Positions 37,291 through 46,310 of a stretch of DNA of 64,000 nucleotides are shown here, piece by piece. The stretch is from Bin5 sp965220715 (GTDB taxonomy: Bacteria > Chloroflexota > Anaerolineae > Caldilineales > Caldilineaceae). Position numbers and translations under genes: made by a program. The notes under the pieces are model-generated. The model saw only the letters and a list, made by a program, of their open reading frames with translations, was not told the DNA's origin and made no database searches. The stretch's first letter is position 1, and every line of letters starts with the position of its first letter. The stretch is from positions 4,836,001-4,900,000 of the forward strand of contig OZ244843.1 of the NCBI GenBank assembly GCA_965220715.1, in the 5' to 3' direction.

Positions 37291-38181
37291 TTAGCCGGTT
37301 TCCATGCCGCGCGGATCGAGTGCATCGCGTAGCCCATCACCGATGAAGTTAATCGAAAGCACAGAAAGCATAATGGCGATACCCGGCGGTACCCACAGCC
37401 ACGGCACGCGCTCCAGAATGTTCAGAGTTTGCGCTGAGCTCATCATGTTTCCCCAACTGGCTGTGGGGGGCGGCACACCCAGGCCGAGGAATGAGAGACC
37501 TGCTTCCGTGAGAATGGCGCCGGCTACGCCGAAGGTGGCGTGAACTACCAGCGGCGCTACCACACCGGGCAGTACGTGCCGCAGGATGATCCGATGGGTG
37601 GGCAGACCAAGAGAACGCGCGGCGGTCACATAGTCCATCTCCCGCAACGAAAGGATTTGCCCGCGCACCAGCCGCGTTGGCTCCGGCCACCCCATGATGC
37701 CGATGGCAAGCATCGAGTTATACATGCTCGGACCAAGAATCGAGACCAGAAAGATGATTACGATCATGGTTGGGATCGTCATGACGACATCTACGGCGCG
37801 CATGATGATCCAATCCAGTTTGCTGCCATAGTAGCCTGCGACCGCGCCCAGAAGAATGGCGATCGTTTCATAGATGCCAACAGCTACCAGCCCCACACTG
37901 AGCGAGACCCGGCCAGCGTGGATCAGGCGGGAGAACACGTCGCGGCCCAGAGAATCGGTGCCCAGCCAGTGCGTCGTTGTGGGCGGTTTGCGGTAGAGGG
38001 CCAACTCCTGCTTGGTCGGAGAGTGCGGGGCGATCGCAGGCGCAAGGACGGCGAGCGTCACCATAATCAGCAGCACACCGAGGCCGAGCATCGCCAGACG
38101 GTGCCGTGAAAAGCGACGCACGGCGCGCCTGGCAGGGGAATCGACAAACAGTTGTTGCTCGGCCTGCAGATCGTTGGCCAT
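37291..38181 (-). CDS. ABC importer permease, DppC/OppC type, system 3
   Basis: 296 residues starting MANDLQAEQQLFVD. It has a first helix after RRFSRHRLAMLG, the HWLGTDSLGRDVFSR motif, EAA loop AARSLGLPTHRIILRHVLPG, SFLGLGVPPPTASWG and terminal FIGDGLRDALDPRGMETG. The ATG 40 nt after the previous stop is preferred to upstream in-frame codons that overlap that gene. It has no dedicated ATPase. Confidence 0.9.
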   Translation of the reverse strand: MANDLQAEQQLFVDSPARRAVRRFSRHRLAMLGLGVLLIMVTLAVLAPAIAPHSPTKQELALYRKPPTTTHWLGTDSLGRDVFSRLIHAGRVSLSVGLVAVGIYETIAILLGAVAGYYGSKLDWIIMRAVDVVMTIPTMIVIIFLVSILGPSMYNSMLAIGIMGWPEPTRLVRGQILSLREMDYVTAARSLGLPTHRIILRHVLPGVVAPLVVHATFGVAGAILTEAGLSFLGLGVPPPTASWGNMMSSAQTLNILERVPWLWVPPGIAIMLSVLSINFIGDGLRDALDPRGMETG

Positions 38182-38221
38182 CGGCCCGGCCCTCCAACGC
38201 CGCACGGGTCCGTGCGGAAGC

Positions 38222-39184
38222 TCAGTCGTAGCGAATTCTCGGATCGACCACGGCGTACAGGATATCGGCCAGCAGGTTGCTGGCAAGGACCGTTGTGGAG
38301 GCAATCAGGATGATCCCCATAAGTATCGGGTACTCCCGGTTCAAGGTGGCCTGCCAGCCCAGCATACCAATACCCGGCCACTGGAAGATCGTCTCGATGA
38401 TTATCGATCCCCCCAGCAGTTGACCCAGACTCAGGGATGCGACAGTAACCAACGGCAAGAGTGCATTGCGTAGAGCGTGACGGACGACAACGACCCGTTC
38501 CCTCAGCCCTTTGGCGCGCGCCGTAGTCACGAACTCCAGGTGCATTGTCTCCAACATGCTGGAACGCGTGTAACGCGCCCAGACACCCGCAAAGTAAGCG
38601 GCCAGGATGAACGAAGGCATGATGAGATGGTGAATCCGGTCCCAAAGTGAGAAGGGTTCCCCAATCGTTTGCAGACCGGAAGTGGGGAATATGTCCAGCT
38701 TCAAAGAAAAGACGTACATCGCACCGAGAGCCAGGAAGAATGAAGGGATCGACAGTTGTGCGAAGGCGAGTACGGTCACGAGATAGTCGATCCAGGAGTA
38801 CTGTTTGAGAGCCATGACGATCCCCATGGGAACGCCTGCCAGGAGCGACACAACGAAAGCCGACGACATGAGGAGCAGCGTCGGACCGATCCGCTGTTGC
38901 AGGAGTTCCATGACGGTATAACCGCCGGTAAGGGGATATCCCAGGTCGCCCCGAACTGCTCTGCTTAGCCAGGTGAGATAGCGGCCCAGCCAGGGATCGT
39001 TCAGACCAAGACTATCTCGCGCCGCTTCCAGCTCTTCCGCGGTCATCTCCAGCATGGCTCTCTCGCCCAGAAGCATTGCCAGCGGATCGCCTGGCGCCAG
39101 CGCATAGAGAGCAAAGACGATCATGGTGATGCCGAAGAAGATCGGAATAGAGACAATAATGCGCTGGATAATGTACTTGGTCAT
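38222..39184 (-). CDS. ABC importer permease, DppB/OppB type, system 3
   Basis: 320 residues: MTKYIIQRIIVSIPIFFG helix, loop to YLTWLSRAVRGDLGYP, EAA loop TARAKGLRERVVVVRHALRN, IIETIFQWPGIGMLG and terminal VVDPRIRYD, all typical of DppB. It starts the minus-strand importer-3 group (permease, permease, binding protein). The dipeptidase-like gene upstream is 254 bp away. Confidence 0.92.
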   Translation of the reverse strand: MTKYIIQRIIVSIPIFFGITMIVFALYALAPGDPLAMLLGERAMLEMTAEELEAARDSLGLNDPWLGRYLTWLSRAVRGDLGYPLTGGYTVMELLQQRIGPTLLLMSSAFVVSLLAGVPMGIVMALKQYSWIDYLVTVLAFAQLSIPSFFLALGAMYVFSLKLDIFPTSGLQTIGEPFSLWDRIHHLIMPSFILAAYFAGVWARYTRSSMLETMHLEFVTTARAKGLRERVVVVRHALRNALLPLVTVASLSLGQLLGGSIIIETIFQWPGIGMLGWQATLNREYPILMGIILIASTTVLASNLLADILYAVVDPRIRYD

Positions 39185-39438
39185 CGCTCGTAGATTCCCA
39201 GGGAGCGCATTTGCACGTTGCGTACTCCAGCTATTTGGAAACTATTGTGCGTTCGGTACGAAAACCAGCTGTCTTTGCGCGCTGCGTGTTGCGTAGTGCG
39301 CCAAGGCAAGCAAGGCAACCACGATTCCATCGCGTTACCCGCGCCAAAAGACTTGGTAGCAATCAGGATGTGTATCTGCAGTTCCCGGCGCGAAAATCGG
39401 ACGGCGGCCAGTCCAAGAGGGCGCCCCCCCACTGTCTC
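39185..39438. other. Intergenic gap upstream of importer system 3
   Basis: About 250 bp between the dipeptidase-like gene and the permease. No gene, strong promoter or terminator is recognisable. It contains TGCGTGTTGCGTAGTGCG-like low-complexity text. Confidence 0.4.
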
Positions 39439-40461
39439 TCAGGCACCCCAGATATCCCGGAACAGCCGCAGCCAGTTCCCGCCCAGAAGCTTGTCAACGT
39501 CGCCTGCGCTGTAGCCGCGGCCCAGTAAGGCCCCGGCCAGATTCGGCATCTCGGCAGGCGACTCCAGGCCCAGGGGATACCGGAGGCCGTCGCGCTGGCT
39601 TCGCGACAGGTCAACGAACTTGGCCGGAAATTTCGTGCCCTGCTGCGACCCGATATACCGCCCGAACGATTCCGGCTGATCTTGCGTGAAATCGGTCGCA
39701 ATGCCGACATGGTCGACGCCTACTCTGGCCACCATGTCATCGATCGCGTCGATGTAATCCGATAAGGTGGATTCAAAGCCTGTGCGCAGAAATGCCGTGA
39801 TGGCTGTGGCGCCGATCACGCCCCCGCGCGCCGCCACTCGCTTCAGGGCATCATCCGTCTTGTTGCGCGGAACGTCGTAATAGGACTTTGCGTTCGCATG
39901 GGTTATCGCTACCGGCCTGTCCGACGCCTCAATCGCCTCGATTGTCGAGCGCACTCCCACGTGGGAGAGGTCGATGAGGATGCCAAGGCGGTTCATATCC
40001 TCGATCGCGTCAACGCCAAAATGACTCAGGCCGTCATCGCGGCGTTCGTAGCAGCCGCTCCCCAGCAGATTGCGTTCGTGGAAGGTCAGCTGGATAATCC
40101 GCACCCCCAGAGCGTGGAACAGATCCAGACGATCGAGATCGTTCTCAATCGGCGTGGCGTTCTGAAAACCGAGGATGACCCCGACCTTGTTCTCCCGTTT
40201 GGCCTGCAGGATATCATCCACGTTCTTCACCTGGATGAGGGTCTCTTCGTATGTCCTGAAGCGCTGCAGCCAGGCGGCTATGTTGTCCAGCGTTTGCGGG
40301 TAGTTTTCCAGTGTGGCGATCGTCGCATTGAAAGCGGTAACGCCGCCGGCGTGCAAACTCTCAACTACGGCCGGGCTGTCCCAGTTGCTCACATTCAGGC
40401 CGTCGATGACCAAGGCGTCCTGATAGAGCTTGCGTGCAGTCTCTTCGGGCGATGCACTCAT
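39439..40461 (-). CDS. Peptidase M19 (renal dipeptidase) family protein lacking the first metal site
   Basis: 340 residues. The fold and second metal site of M19 dipeptidases are clear: LIDLSHVG (H167) and AITHANAKS (H188). VARVGVDHVGIATDF and the GNWLRLF ending also fit the family. However, the HxD of the first zinc site (normally DGHND) reads DGLNV (L22, V24), and the bridging Glu is Q100 in GFQNA. Standard binuclear dipeptidase chemistry is therefore unlikely; a mononuclear or repurposed enzyme is probable. A GTG and two ATGs compete; the second ATG lies 6 nt after GGAG. It precedes importer system 3. Confidence 0.8.
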   Translation of the reverse strand: MSASPEETARKLYQDALVIDGLNVSNWDSPAVVESLHAGGVTAFNATIATLENYPQTLDNIAAWLQRFRTYEETLIQVKNVDDILQAKRENKVGVILGFQNATPIENDLDRLDLFHALGVRIIQLTFHERNLLGSGCYERRDDGLSHFGVDAIEDMNRLGILIDLSHVGVRSTIEAIEASDRPVAITHANAKSYYDVPRNKTDDALKRVAARGGVIGATAITAFLRTGFESTLSDYIDAIDDMVARVGVDHVGIATDFTQDQPESFGRYIGSQQGTKFPAKFVDLSRSQRDGLRYPLGLESPAEMPNLAGALLGRGYSAGDVDKLLGGNWLRLFRDIWGA

Positions 40462-40583
40462 CATTTTCTCCACGGCAGAATCGGTCTTTTAGTGAAACTA
40501 CGCAGCCAACATCAATTCGCGACCCAGAGTGAGCCAAGCGAAGCTGTTTCTCACTCCTCACTCCCCCGGCATCCGCTCGCCCC

Positions 40584-40631
40584 CCACTATCCACTAACCA
40601 CTATCCACTAACCACTATCCACTAACCACTG
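40584..40631. repeat. Heptamer short tandem repeat
   Basis: Six alternating 7-mers CCACTAT and CCACTAA followed by CCACTG, in the gap between two minus-strand genes. Confidence 0.7.
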
Positions 40632-40665
40632 CAGTTTGGGCGGTCGGGCCTTCGGCCCTCCCTTG

Positions 40666-40686
40666 TGCGGGGGGACTCCCCCCGCA
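40666..40686. terminator. GC-rich hairpin between genes
   Basis: Perfect 9-bp arms TGCGGGGGG/CCCCCCGCA with a 3-nt loop, preceded at 40646-40658 by a smaller GGGCC/GGCCC hairpin. No T-run is seen. It probably marks the 3' end of the sarcosine-oxidase-like transcript, which ends about 225 nt away, or is a repeat element. Confidence 0.4.
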
Positions 40687-40909
40687 ACGCCCCCCTTCAA
40701 AAACAGGCCTCACCGACCGTTCGTCGTCATAGCGGATTGTCGGCTGTCAAGCAAGGCGGCTGCCAACCAATTACGCAATGAGCTAGCCTGAATGGCGGCG
40801 TGAATGAAGGTCTGGTCAAGACAGGCACTGTATATGGCTTAGTAGTTACCTTTTAGTTATCGGAAACGTCTGCTCTGAGTTCAGCGTGGGCGTGGCCGCC
40901 GGACACTGG

Positions 40910-42037
40910 TCACGATCCGTCCGCCCTGTCGAACCGGTCAAGCCGGAACCGCTCGACTGGATAATCAGTAGCACCGTCCGCAGCCAGTTCAGCCAGGATT
41001 TTCCCCACGAGAGTCGAGAACTTGAACCCGTGCCCGGAGAATCCCGCGCCAACCAGTACATTTGGATTCCGAGGGTGGGATCCGATCAGAAAGTCCCGGT
41101 CCGGCGTCACTGTATACATGCAGGTCGAACCTTCGACGTAGGAGAAGCCACTGTCGGGCATGATGGTTTCGAGCCATTGCTGCAGTTCATCCCGCTTACC
41201 CAGGTCCAGTGTGCGATCGACTTCAGAGGGAGAGGTATCTGCGCCCAGCCCGTCGTCGGCGACCTTTAGCCCCGGGCCATAGTCGGGGAACCCGTAGAAC
41301 TTGGCGTCGCTGTCTCCATAGACGGGCAGACCGCCGGGCTGGTAGGGGGCACGGTGTTTCGGTCGGAAGTAGAATTTCTGCTGACGTGTAACGCACAGCG
41401 GCAGCGCAAGCTCCTCCAGGATCTCGGAGGCCCAAGGCCCCGGCGAAATGATAAGCCGGTCGCAGCGATATTGGCCGGCCGAAGTCTCAAGCACCGGCGA
41501 TTCCTGGCTGAGGTCAATGCGGTCGACACGAACCTGATCATGGATGGTTGCCCCAAAACGCTGCGCCTGTTTCAAATGTGCCAGGACACAGCGGCCAGCA
41601 TCCAGAAAGCCGGCCTGGGGCGTAAAGCAACTGACGGTCTCTGCGGGCAGACGCAGTGCGGGAAAGCGATCCGTTACTTCCTGGGCTGTCAACCGCTCAT
41701 AGGGCCTTTTGAGCGCCTCCATTACGCCCATTCGTTGTTCGATGTTTCTGTTATCGGGCCGTGCAAAGTAGAGCAATCCGGTGAGGTGCAAAAGTTTCTC
41801 GCCGGAGAGAGCCTCAAGTTCCTGCCACAGAGGGAGGGCCGCTTCGGCGAGCTTTACGTAGAGCGGATCGTCATAGAAATTGCGGTATATCCTGGAGTAG
41901 CCATGGGAGCTACCCAAGGCATGGCCAATCTGAAACTGTTCGATTCCGACCGCAGTCACCCCGCTGCGAGCAAGGTGATATAGGGCTGCACTTCCCATGG
42001 CGCCCAATCCAACGACCAGGATTTCTGCGTTGTGCAT
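40910..42037 (-). CDS. Sarcosine oxidase / N-methyl-tryptophan oxidase-like flavoprotein
   Basis: 375 residues, the length of monomeric sarcosine oxidases (MSOX/SoxA type). The FAD-binding GLGAMG is at 10-15, followed by SSHGYSRIYR. The Cys that carries covalent FAD in MSOX corresponds to C306 in STCMYTVTPD, and GAGFSGHGFK near the C-terminus is the family's flavin-contact motif. It oxidises secondary amines such as N-methyl amino acids, releasing an aldehyde and H2O2. It stands alone, with gene-free stretches on both sides. Confidence 0.9.
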   Translation of the reverse strand: MHNAEILVVGLGAMGSAALYHLARSGVTAVGIEQFQIGHALGSSHGYSRIYRNFYDDPLYVKLAEAALPLWQELEALSGEKLLHLTGLLYFARPDNRNIEQRMGVMEALKRPYERLTAQEVTDRFPALRLPAETVSCFTPQAGFLDAGRCVLAHLKQAQRFGATIHDQVRVDRIDLSQESPVLETSAGQYRCDRLIISPGPWASEILEELALPLCVTRQQKFYFRPKHRAPYQPGGLPVYGDSDAKFYGFPDYGPGLKVADDGLGADTSPSEVDRTLDLGKRDELQQWLETIMPDSGFSYVEGSTCMYTVTPDRDFLIGSHPRNPNVLVGAGFSGHGFKFSTLVGKILAELAADGATDYPVERFRLDRFDRADGS

Positions 42038-42376
42038 GATTTCTTGAGCCGATTTGCGTTGAGGAAAGGATGCGAACTGAGCGGCCTGGAATGGGAATTT
42101 CTACCAGGAGTCTGGCCTGATTATATGCGAAAGGAAGCTGACGTTCAAGTTGCCAAAAAAAATTGGATAATTGCGGACAGACGACGCCGCTTGGCAATGC
42201 CTTCTCGCCAGTGTTCCGATTGGCAAGCTCCGCCATTTCGCAGGCGTCCAGCCGCGGCAGATTGGCGCTATCGCCTGTCGCGAAAGCGACAACGCCTACG
42301 CTATCATCGTGTGTCGGATAAACGCGGCTGGTGAGGAAGCGAGATTCTCTTTACTCTTTACCTCGTCGCTCTCTTC
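42038..42376. other. Intergenic region without a recognised gene
   Basis: About 340 bp between two minus-strand genes. Base composition is lower in GC than the flanking genes. I see no gene, repeat or clear terminator. Confidence 0.5.
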
Positions 42377-43321
42377 TTATTTTTCGATGCCCAACATCCG
42401 GCGCGTCTCTTCAATTGTAGCGACGCCTCGACCCAAATCATTGGCAATGCGCACAATCCGCTCCACCATTTGCGCATTGCTGTGCGCCAGTTCGCCGCGT
42501 TGGTAGTGGATACAGTCCTCCAGCCCCGTGCGTACGTGACCACCCAGCAGCATTGCCATCACGTTCACCTGAAGCTCTTCCAGGCCCAGCGCGCACGTCT
42601 GGAACAGGGAATCCTCGGGCAGGTTGCGAACCATGTAGAGAAAGCTGTCCATGCTCGTGTTGATACCGCTCTGCTGTCCGAAGACCAGCTGCAGAAAGTA
42701 AGGCTTGTCCAGCGCGTCGCGCTCAATGAGATAGTCCAGAATGTCGAGATGCCCGGGATGGTACAGAAACACCTGCGGCTTGATCCCACGCTCCCGCAGA
42801 CGGTGCGCCGTGCGTTCGGAGTCATCAAAAGTGGCCACGGTGACTTTGCTCGGCCCGCCTCCGCCGCCGGTGTAGGCGGCGCCGCCGCGAAAGGTCATTG
42901 GCCCGGGGTTGAAGGCCATGATATCCGGGCCGGCCTCGATCGGAGCAGATTTGTAGTGGTGTGCCGTGCCAACGAAATCGCTTCCCTGAGTCGTCAGATC
43001 TGCGACCCCTTGCGAGTTGTCCACCAGAATCTGTGGCGCTTTGGAGCGCATCAGATCATTGATCTCGCGATAGCGGTCCGCCTCGTGCGATGGCTGCGTC
43101 GGGTCGTCCGCCTGGCGAGCGTGGATGTGGATAATCGTTGCGCCGGCCGCGAAGACCTCGGCAGCAGCCTCCGCCTGCTCCTCGGCCGTTACCGGCATCG
43201 CCGGATTCTCGCTCTTCTGATGCCCGCCTGTCACAACCGCGCTGATGATAACCGGCGGCATGCCCTCACTGATCCGCCTGACATACTCGCGTTGGTTCGT
43301 GTAATCCCAGGTTATGTCCAT
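42377..43321 (-). CDS. BKACE-family (DUF849) beta-keto acid cleavage enzyme
   Basis: 314 residues of the TIM-barrel family that includes 3-keto-5-aminohexanoate cleavage enzyme (Kce). It cleaves beta-keto acids with acetyl-CoA to acetoacetate and a CoA thioester. The zinc motif is IIHIHAR (H65, H67, R69), and the downstream GGHVRTGLEDCIHY is the family's conserved substrate/CoA element. AVVTGGHQKSENP at the N-terminus replaces the common TGA start. Next to amine-oxidising and dehydrogenase genes it suggests breakdown of amino-acid or carnitine-like compounds, but the substrate is not fixed by sequence. Confidence 0.88.
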   Translation of the reverse strand: MDITWDYTNQREYVRRISEGMPPVIISAVVTGGHQKSENPAMPVTAEEQAEAAAEVFAAGATIIHIHARQADDPTQPSHEADRYREINDLMRSKAPQILVDNSQGVADLTTQGSDFVGTAHHYKSAPIEAGPDIMAFNPGPMTFRGGAAYTGGGGGPSKVTVATFDDSERTAHRLRERGIKPQVFLYHPGHLDILDYLIERDALDKPYFLQLVFGQQSGINTSMDSFLYMVRNLPEDSLFQTCALGLEELQVNVMAMLLGGHVRTGLEDCIHYQRGELAHSNAQMVERIVRIANDLGRGVATIEETRRMLGIEK

Positions 43322-43394
43322 TTTGCCTAGCTGCCTTTCATCTGTTCAGAATTGTCGGGTAACCGGCATTCAGGAGCGAACCCCGTTCCCACCC

Positions 43395-43620
43395 CCAGAC
43401 CTCCCGCACGGGCGACGCAGTACCCGACATAGCTTCACTTTACTACACGAATTTTACGAGCTTCAGTTCAGAACTGCCACCCCCTTCATAAAGCCATCCA
43501 TTTCGCATCTCAAACCTTCAGCACGGGCGGCGCACTACCCAGCATTACTATATTTCACTACACGAAATTGCCACGCTTCAGTTCGGAACTATCACGCCCT
43601 TGATAAAACCATCCAACTCA
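43395..43620 (-). repeat. 115-bp direct repeat duplicating the dehydrogenase gene end
   Basis: Two copies at an offset of exactly 115 bp (about 43395-43505 and 43510-43620). On the minus strand the distal copy reads EMDGFMKGVAVLN then a stop, mirroring the true C-terminus ELDGFIKGVIVPN of the dehydrogenase. The matching 3' sequence continues about 75 bp further. It is a leftover of a tandem gene duplication or a local slippage event. Confidence 0.75.
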
Positions 43621-44666
43621 ATTTCGCCTCCGGCCGCCCGCACTGCTGTCTCGGCCTCCGCCAGCGGGAAATGATGTGTGACCATCTTCTCGATGGGATA
43701 ACGACGCGATTCGACGATCTTGATGGCAGCCTGCACGGCAGACGTATCGTGCGTATTCACGCCCTGTACGCGTAGCTCCTTGATCGGGATCTTGCTGGGA
43801 ACGATGGCGACTTCCTGCGCGCCGGTGTTCGAGCCGACGACGACAACGCCCATCGGTCGCGCCAGGTCAAGCGCCAGCGGGAACGAAGCCGTGGCGCCGG
43901 TCAGGTCCACGACCAGGTCTGCCAATACGCCATCGGTGAGCTCCAGAACCGCCTCAACCGGATCATCTTGCTCAAGATTGATGATGTGCGTTGCGCCGAA
44001 CAGTCTGGACAGTTCGAAGCGATGTTCATCCTGGGTCAGGCCGACCGCAATAATCTTTGACGCGCCGGCCTCGTTGGCCGCCAGGATCGCGGCCAGGCCC
44101 TGTCCGCCCGGCCCGAGGACGACAACGTTATCGCCAATCGCGGCCCCGCCCTTTGTGCGCACCCAGCGCAGACCGTTTCCAATGTTGGCGCAGGTCATCG
44201 CCGCGGCTTCGGCAGGCACATCCTCCGAGATGCGATGCACTCGCGAATTGGGCGCCAGATACATGTATTGGCTATATGCGCCCCACAGGTGAGGCGGCAC
44301 GCTCGACGGCGTCGTTCCGCCGTAGCCCTGATGCTCTTTACAGAAACGATACTCGCCCAGCAGGCACCAGCGGCAGTGCCCGCACCCGAACAGGTGCTCG
44401 ACGATGACCCGATCGCCGGCCTGGACGCCCCAGCGCGCCGCGGCCCGGCTCCCGAGTTGCTCAATGTGCCCCACCAGCTCATGCCCCATGATGAGCGGAA
44501 ATCGTTCGGTCTCCGTCCAATTGTAGATACGAGGATCGCTGCCGCAGACACCGCATAGCTCGACTCTCAGCAGCCCGTCGTCCTCGTTGATGACCGGCGG
44601 GTCGAAGGCCTGGATCTCCATCGTCCGCGTGGTCACGAGGACCGCGGCATTTACTTTGCTCGACAA
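43578..44666 (-). CDS. Zinc-dependent medium-chain alcohol/polyol dehydrogenase (MDR)
   Basis: 362 residues. Catalytic zinc ligands are C38 in LCGVCGSD and H62-E63 in GHELVGH. The structural zinc uses C95, C98, C101 and C109 (GCGHCRWCLLGEYRFC). The NAD domain has VVLGPGGQGLAA. The TTG start lies 6 nt after GGAGGG; the longer frame would reach upstream into the gap after the second MDR gene. Its end is duplicated downstream in a 115-bp repeat. It probably oxidises a sugar alcohol or 2-hydroxy acid. Confidence 0.9.
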   Translation of the reverse strand: MSSKVNAAVLVTTRTMEIQAFDPPVINEDDGLLRVELCGVCGSDPRIYNWTETERFPLIMGHELVGHIEQLGSRAAARWGVQAGDRVIVEHLFGCGHCRWCLLGEYRFCKEHQGYGGTTPSSVPPHLWGAYSQYMYLAPNSRVHRISEDVPAEAAAMTCANIGNGLRWVRTKGGAAIGDNVVVLGPGGQGLAAILAANEAGASKIIAVGLTQDEHRFELSRLFGATHIINLEQDDPVEAVLELTDGVLADLVVDLTGATASFPLALDLARPMGVVVVGSNTGAQEVAIVPSKIPIKELRVQGVNTHDTSAVQAAIKIVESRRYPIEKMVTHHFPLAEAETAVRAAGGEIELDGFIKGVIVPN

Positions 44667-44741
44667 ATCAGACCCTCCATTGCCGGGAAAAATCGCCCCG
44701 GTTGGTCGCACGTTGCACAGTGCTTTCCGATATGAATATGC

Positions 44742-45842
44742 CTACCCTGCGGTCAGGTCGAAGATGACCTTCATCATCCCCTCCGCCCCCTCGTCGATCA
44801 GCTTGTATGCCTGCGGCGCTCTCTCCAGGGGGAAGCGATGCGTAATCAGATCGCTGACATCGAGCCTGCCGGTGTGCAACAGCTTGATGATCACGTTGTG
44901 CACACGGATGATGTCCCAGCGGCGATGGTAGAGTCCACCACCGGGATCTTCGGGGGGCAGACGATAGCCGCCGCTGCGAGAGTGAAGGATCTGCCCGGCG
45001 CTGCGACAGAACTCTTCGCCCAGGTACAGGTCGTCGGCCGGCCCGTCGTACATTCCCACGGCAACGACCTTGGGGAAAGGCGTCCCGCAGTGCAGGGCCA
45101 GACCGATGCCGCCCGCTTTGCCGGAGCACTCGAAGCAGACGTCGGCGCCCGGCCCGCCGAGGATGCGCTTCACTTCGCGCCCTACATCGCCATGGTTGGG
45201 GTTGAGGACGTAATCGGCGCCGAGGCGTTTTGCGGTTTCGAGCCGTTCATCGAGAAGATCGACGGCGATGACCGGGTCGGCGCCGGAAAGTTTGCAGAGC
45301 TGCATCGTCAGCAGGCCGACTACACCCTGACCGACTACCACCGCGCTCTCGCCGATCCGCACCGGCCCGACGAGGACGGCGTCCAAGGCGACGGTGCCCA
45401 GACTGATGAAGATGTACTTCTCGAGGTCATCGTCGGGCGGCAGCGGGTAGGGAAAGACGCTTACGCCGACGCCGCGGGTCGTCGCCCCGACCTTCGCCTG
45501 ATCCAGGTTGAAGTTTCTGGTCTGGCGATGGTGCGCCGACCCCATCACGATGTCGCCGACCGCAAGTTCGCCCACTTCTGCCCCGACTTCCACCACGCGG
45601 GCGACATCCTCGTATCCGTAGGTGAAGGGGTGGCTCATGGAGCGCCCCTCCGTAACGAAGCCGTCCGTCTCCACGCTGCGGCCATGCCAGACGGCTTCGC
45701 CGCGAAAATGGGAACGCTCGGTGCCGTGGCTGATGCCGGAGTAGAGATTCTCGACCTTCACGTCTCTGGGACCAAGCGGCGGGTCAGAATATTCGCTTAT
45801 TTCTACCTGTCGGGGACCGACAAATACGATTTCCTTTGGCAT
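44742..45842 (-). CDS. MDR-family dehydrogenase lacking zinc ligands
   Basis: 366 residues with the MDR fold: GroES-like N-terminus (MPKEIVFVGPRQVEI) and Rossmann GQGVVGLLTMQL. The catalytic zinc Cys and His are replaced (YSGISHGTE instead of CGTD, YGYEDVA instead of GHE). No structural CxxCxxC loop is present. This matches the zinc-free BchC-like branch of MDR oxidoreductases, sometimes misnamed zinc-binding dehydrogenase. It is 75 bp upstream of the zinc-containing MDR gene on the same strand, so both may work on the same substrate chain. Confidence 0.82.
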   Translation of the reverse strand: MPKEIVFVGPRQVEISEYSDPPLGPRDVKVENLYSGISHGTERSHFRGEAVWHGRSVETDGFVTEGRSMSHPFTYGYEDVARVVEVGAEVGELAVGDIVMGSAHHRQTRNFNLDQAKVGATTRGVGVSVFPYPLPPDDDLEKYIFISLGTVALDAVLVGPVRIGESAVVVGQGVVGLLTMQLCKLSGADPVIAVDLLDERLETAKRLGADYVLNPNHGDVGREVKRILGGPGADVCFECSGKAGGIGLALHCGTPFPKVVAVGMYDGPADDLYLGEEFCRSAGQILHSRSGGYRLPPEDPGGGLYHRRWDIIRVHNVIIKLLHTGRLDVSDLITHRFPLERAPQAYKLIDEGAEGMMKVIFDLTAG

Positions 45843-45852
45843 TGAGCCACCC

Positions 45853-46310
45853 TTAAAACAATTGACTGAATCTCAACGCCTGAAGAGACAGGGATTCCCA
45901 AAGAAACTGTCGGCGATAAGGGGATGATTTGGTCATCGACATCTTGGAGACCAGGTAGACATGTCGCTCACCAGGGGCAAGGAAGTGCGAGCACTCCCAG
46001 TAAATGCTGATCGCATCAGCCGGACCCATGCATAACGGATGGAGGTACTCCCAGCATTTGAGATCCGGCGAACGATACATCTAGAGCCGTACCGCCCTGG
46101 TCTCTGATACCGAAACCGAGAATCAAATACCAGTCGTCTGCCGCCTTCCAGAAGCAAGAATCACGGAAGCCGGTGACGTCGTGATTCGGTGGAGGTACGT
46201 CGACCATGGGATTGCCGGGGGGGCTGCGCCAGCAGGTTCTCTCCCCGGAACCTCCCTATCTGGGCCCCGCCCCCGCTGGAATCTTGGGTACAGCACAATC
46301 TCTTTTCGTT
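45853..46310 (-). pseudogene. Decayed glycosidase remnant (glycosidase-like tail joined to GH32 fragment)
   Basis: Reading the minus strand, about 46300-46210 matches the C-terminal coding region of the glycosidase-like gene at 27106 (segment PAGAGSRWGGPGERTYWR). It then joins abruptly to a GH32 core fragment: VTGFRDSCFWKAADDWYLI, IRDQGGTAL, then after a one-base frameshift near 46083 MYRSPDLKCWEYLHPLC and WECSHF with the GH32 acid/base Glu. The 3' end loses similarity. No start, no full domain: this is a fusion of two degraded genes. Confidence 0.7.

Noticed and set aside
40584..40631. Heptamer repeat considered as a CRISPR or coding repeat
   Set aside because: Period of 7 without spacers, too short for CRISPR, and no gene frame runs through it.
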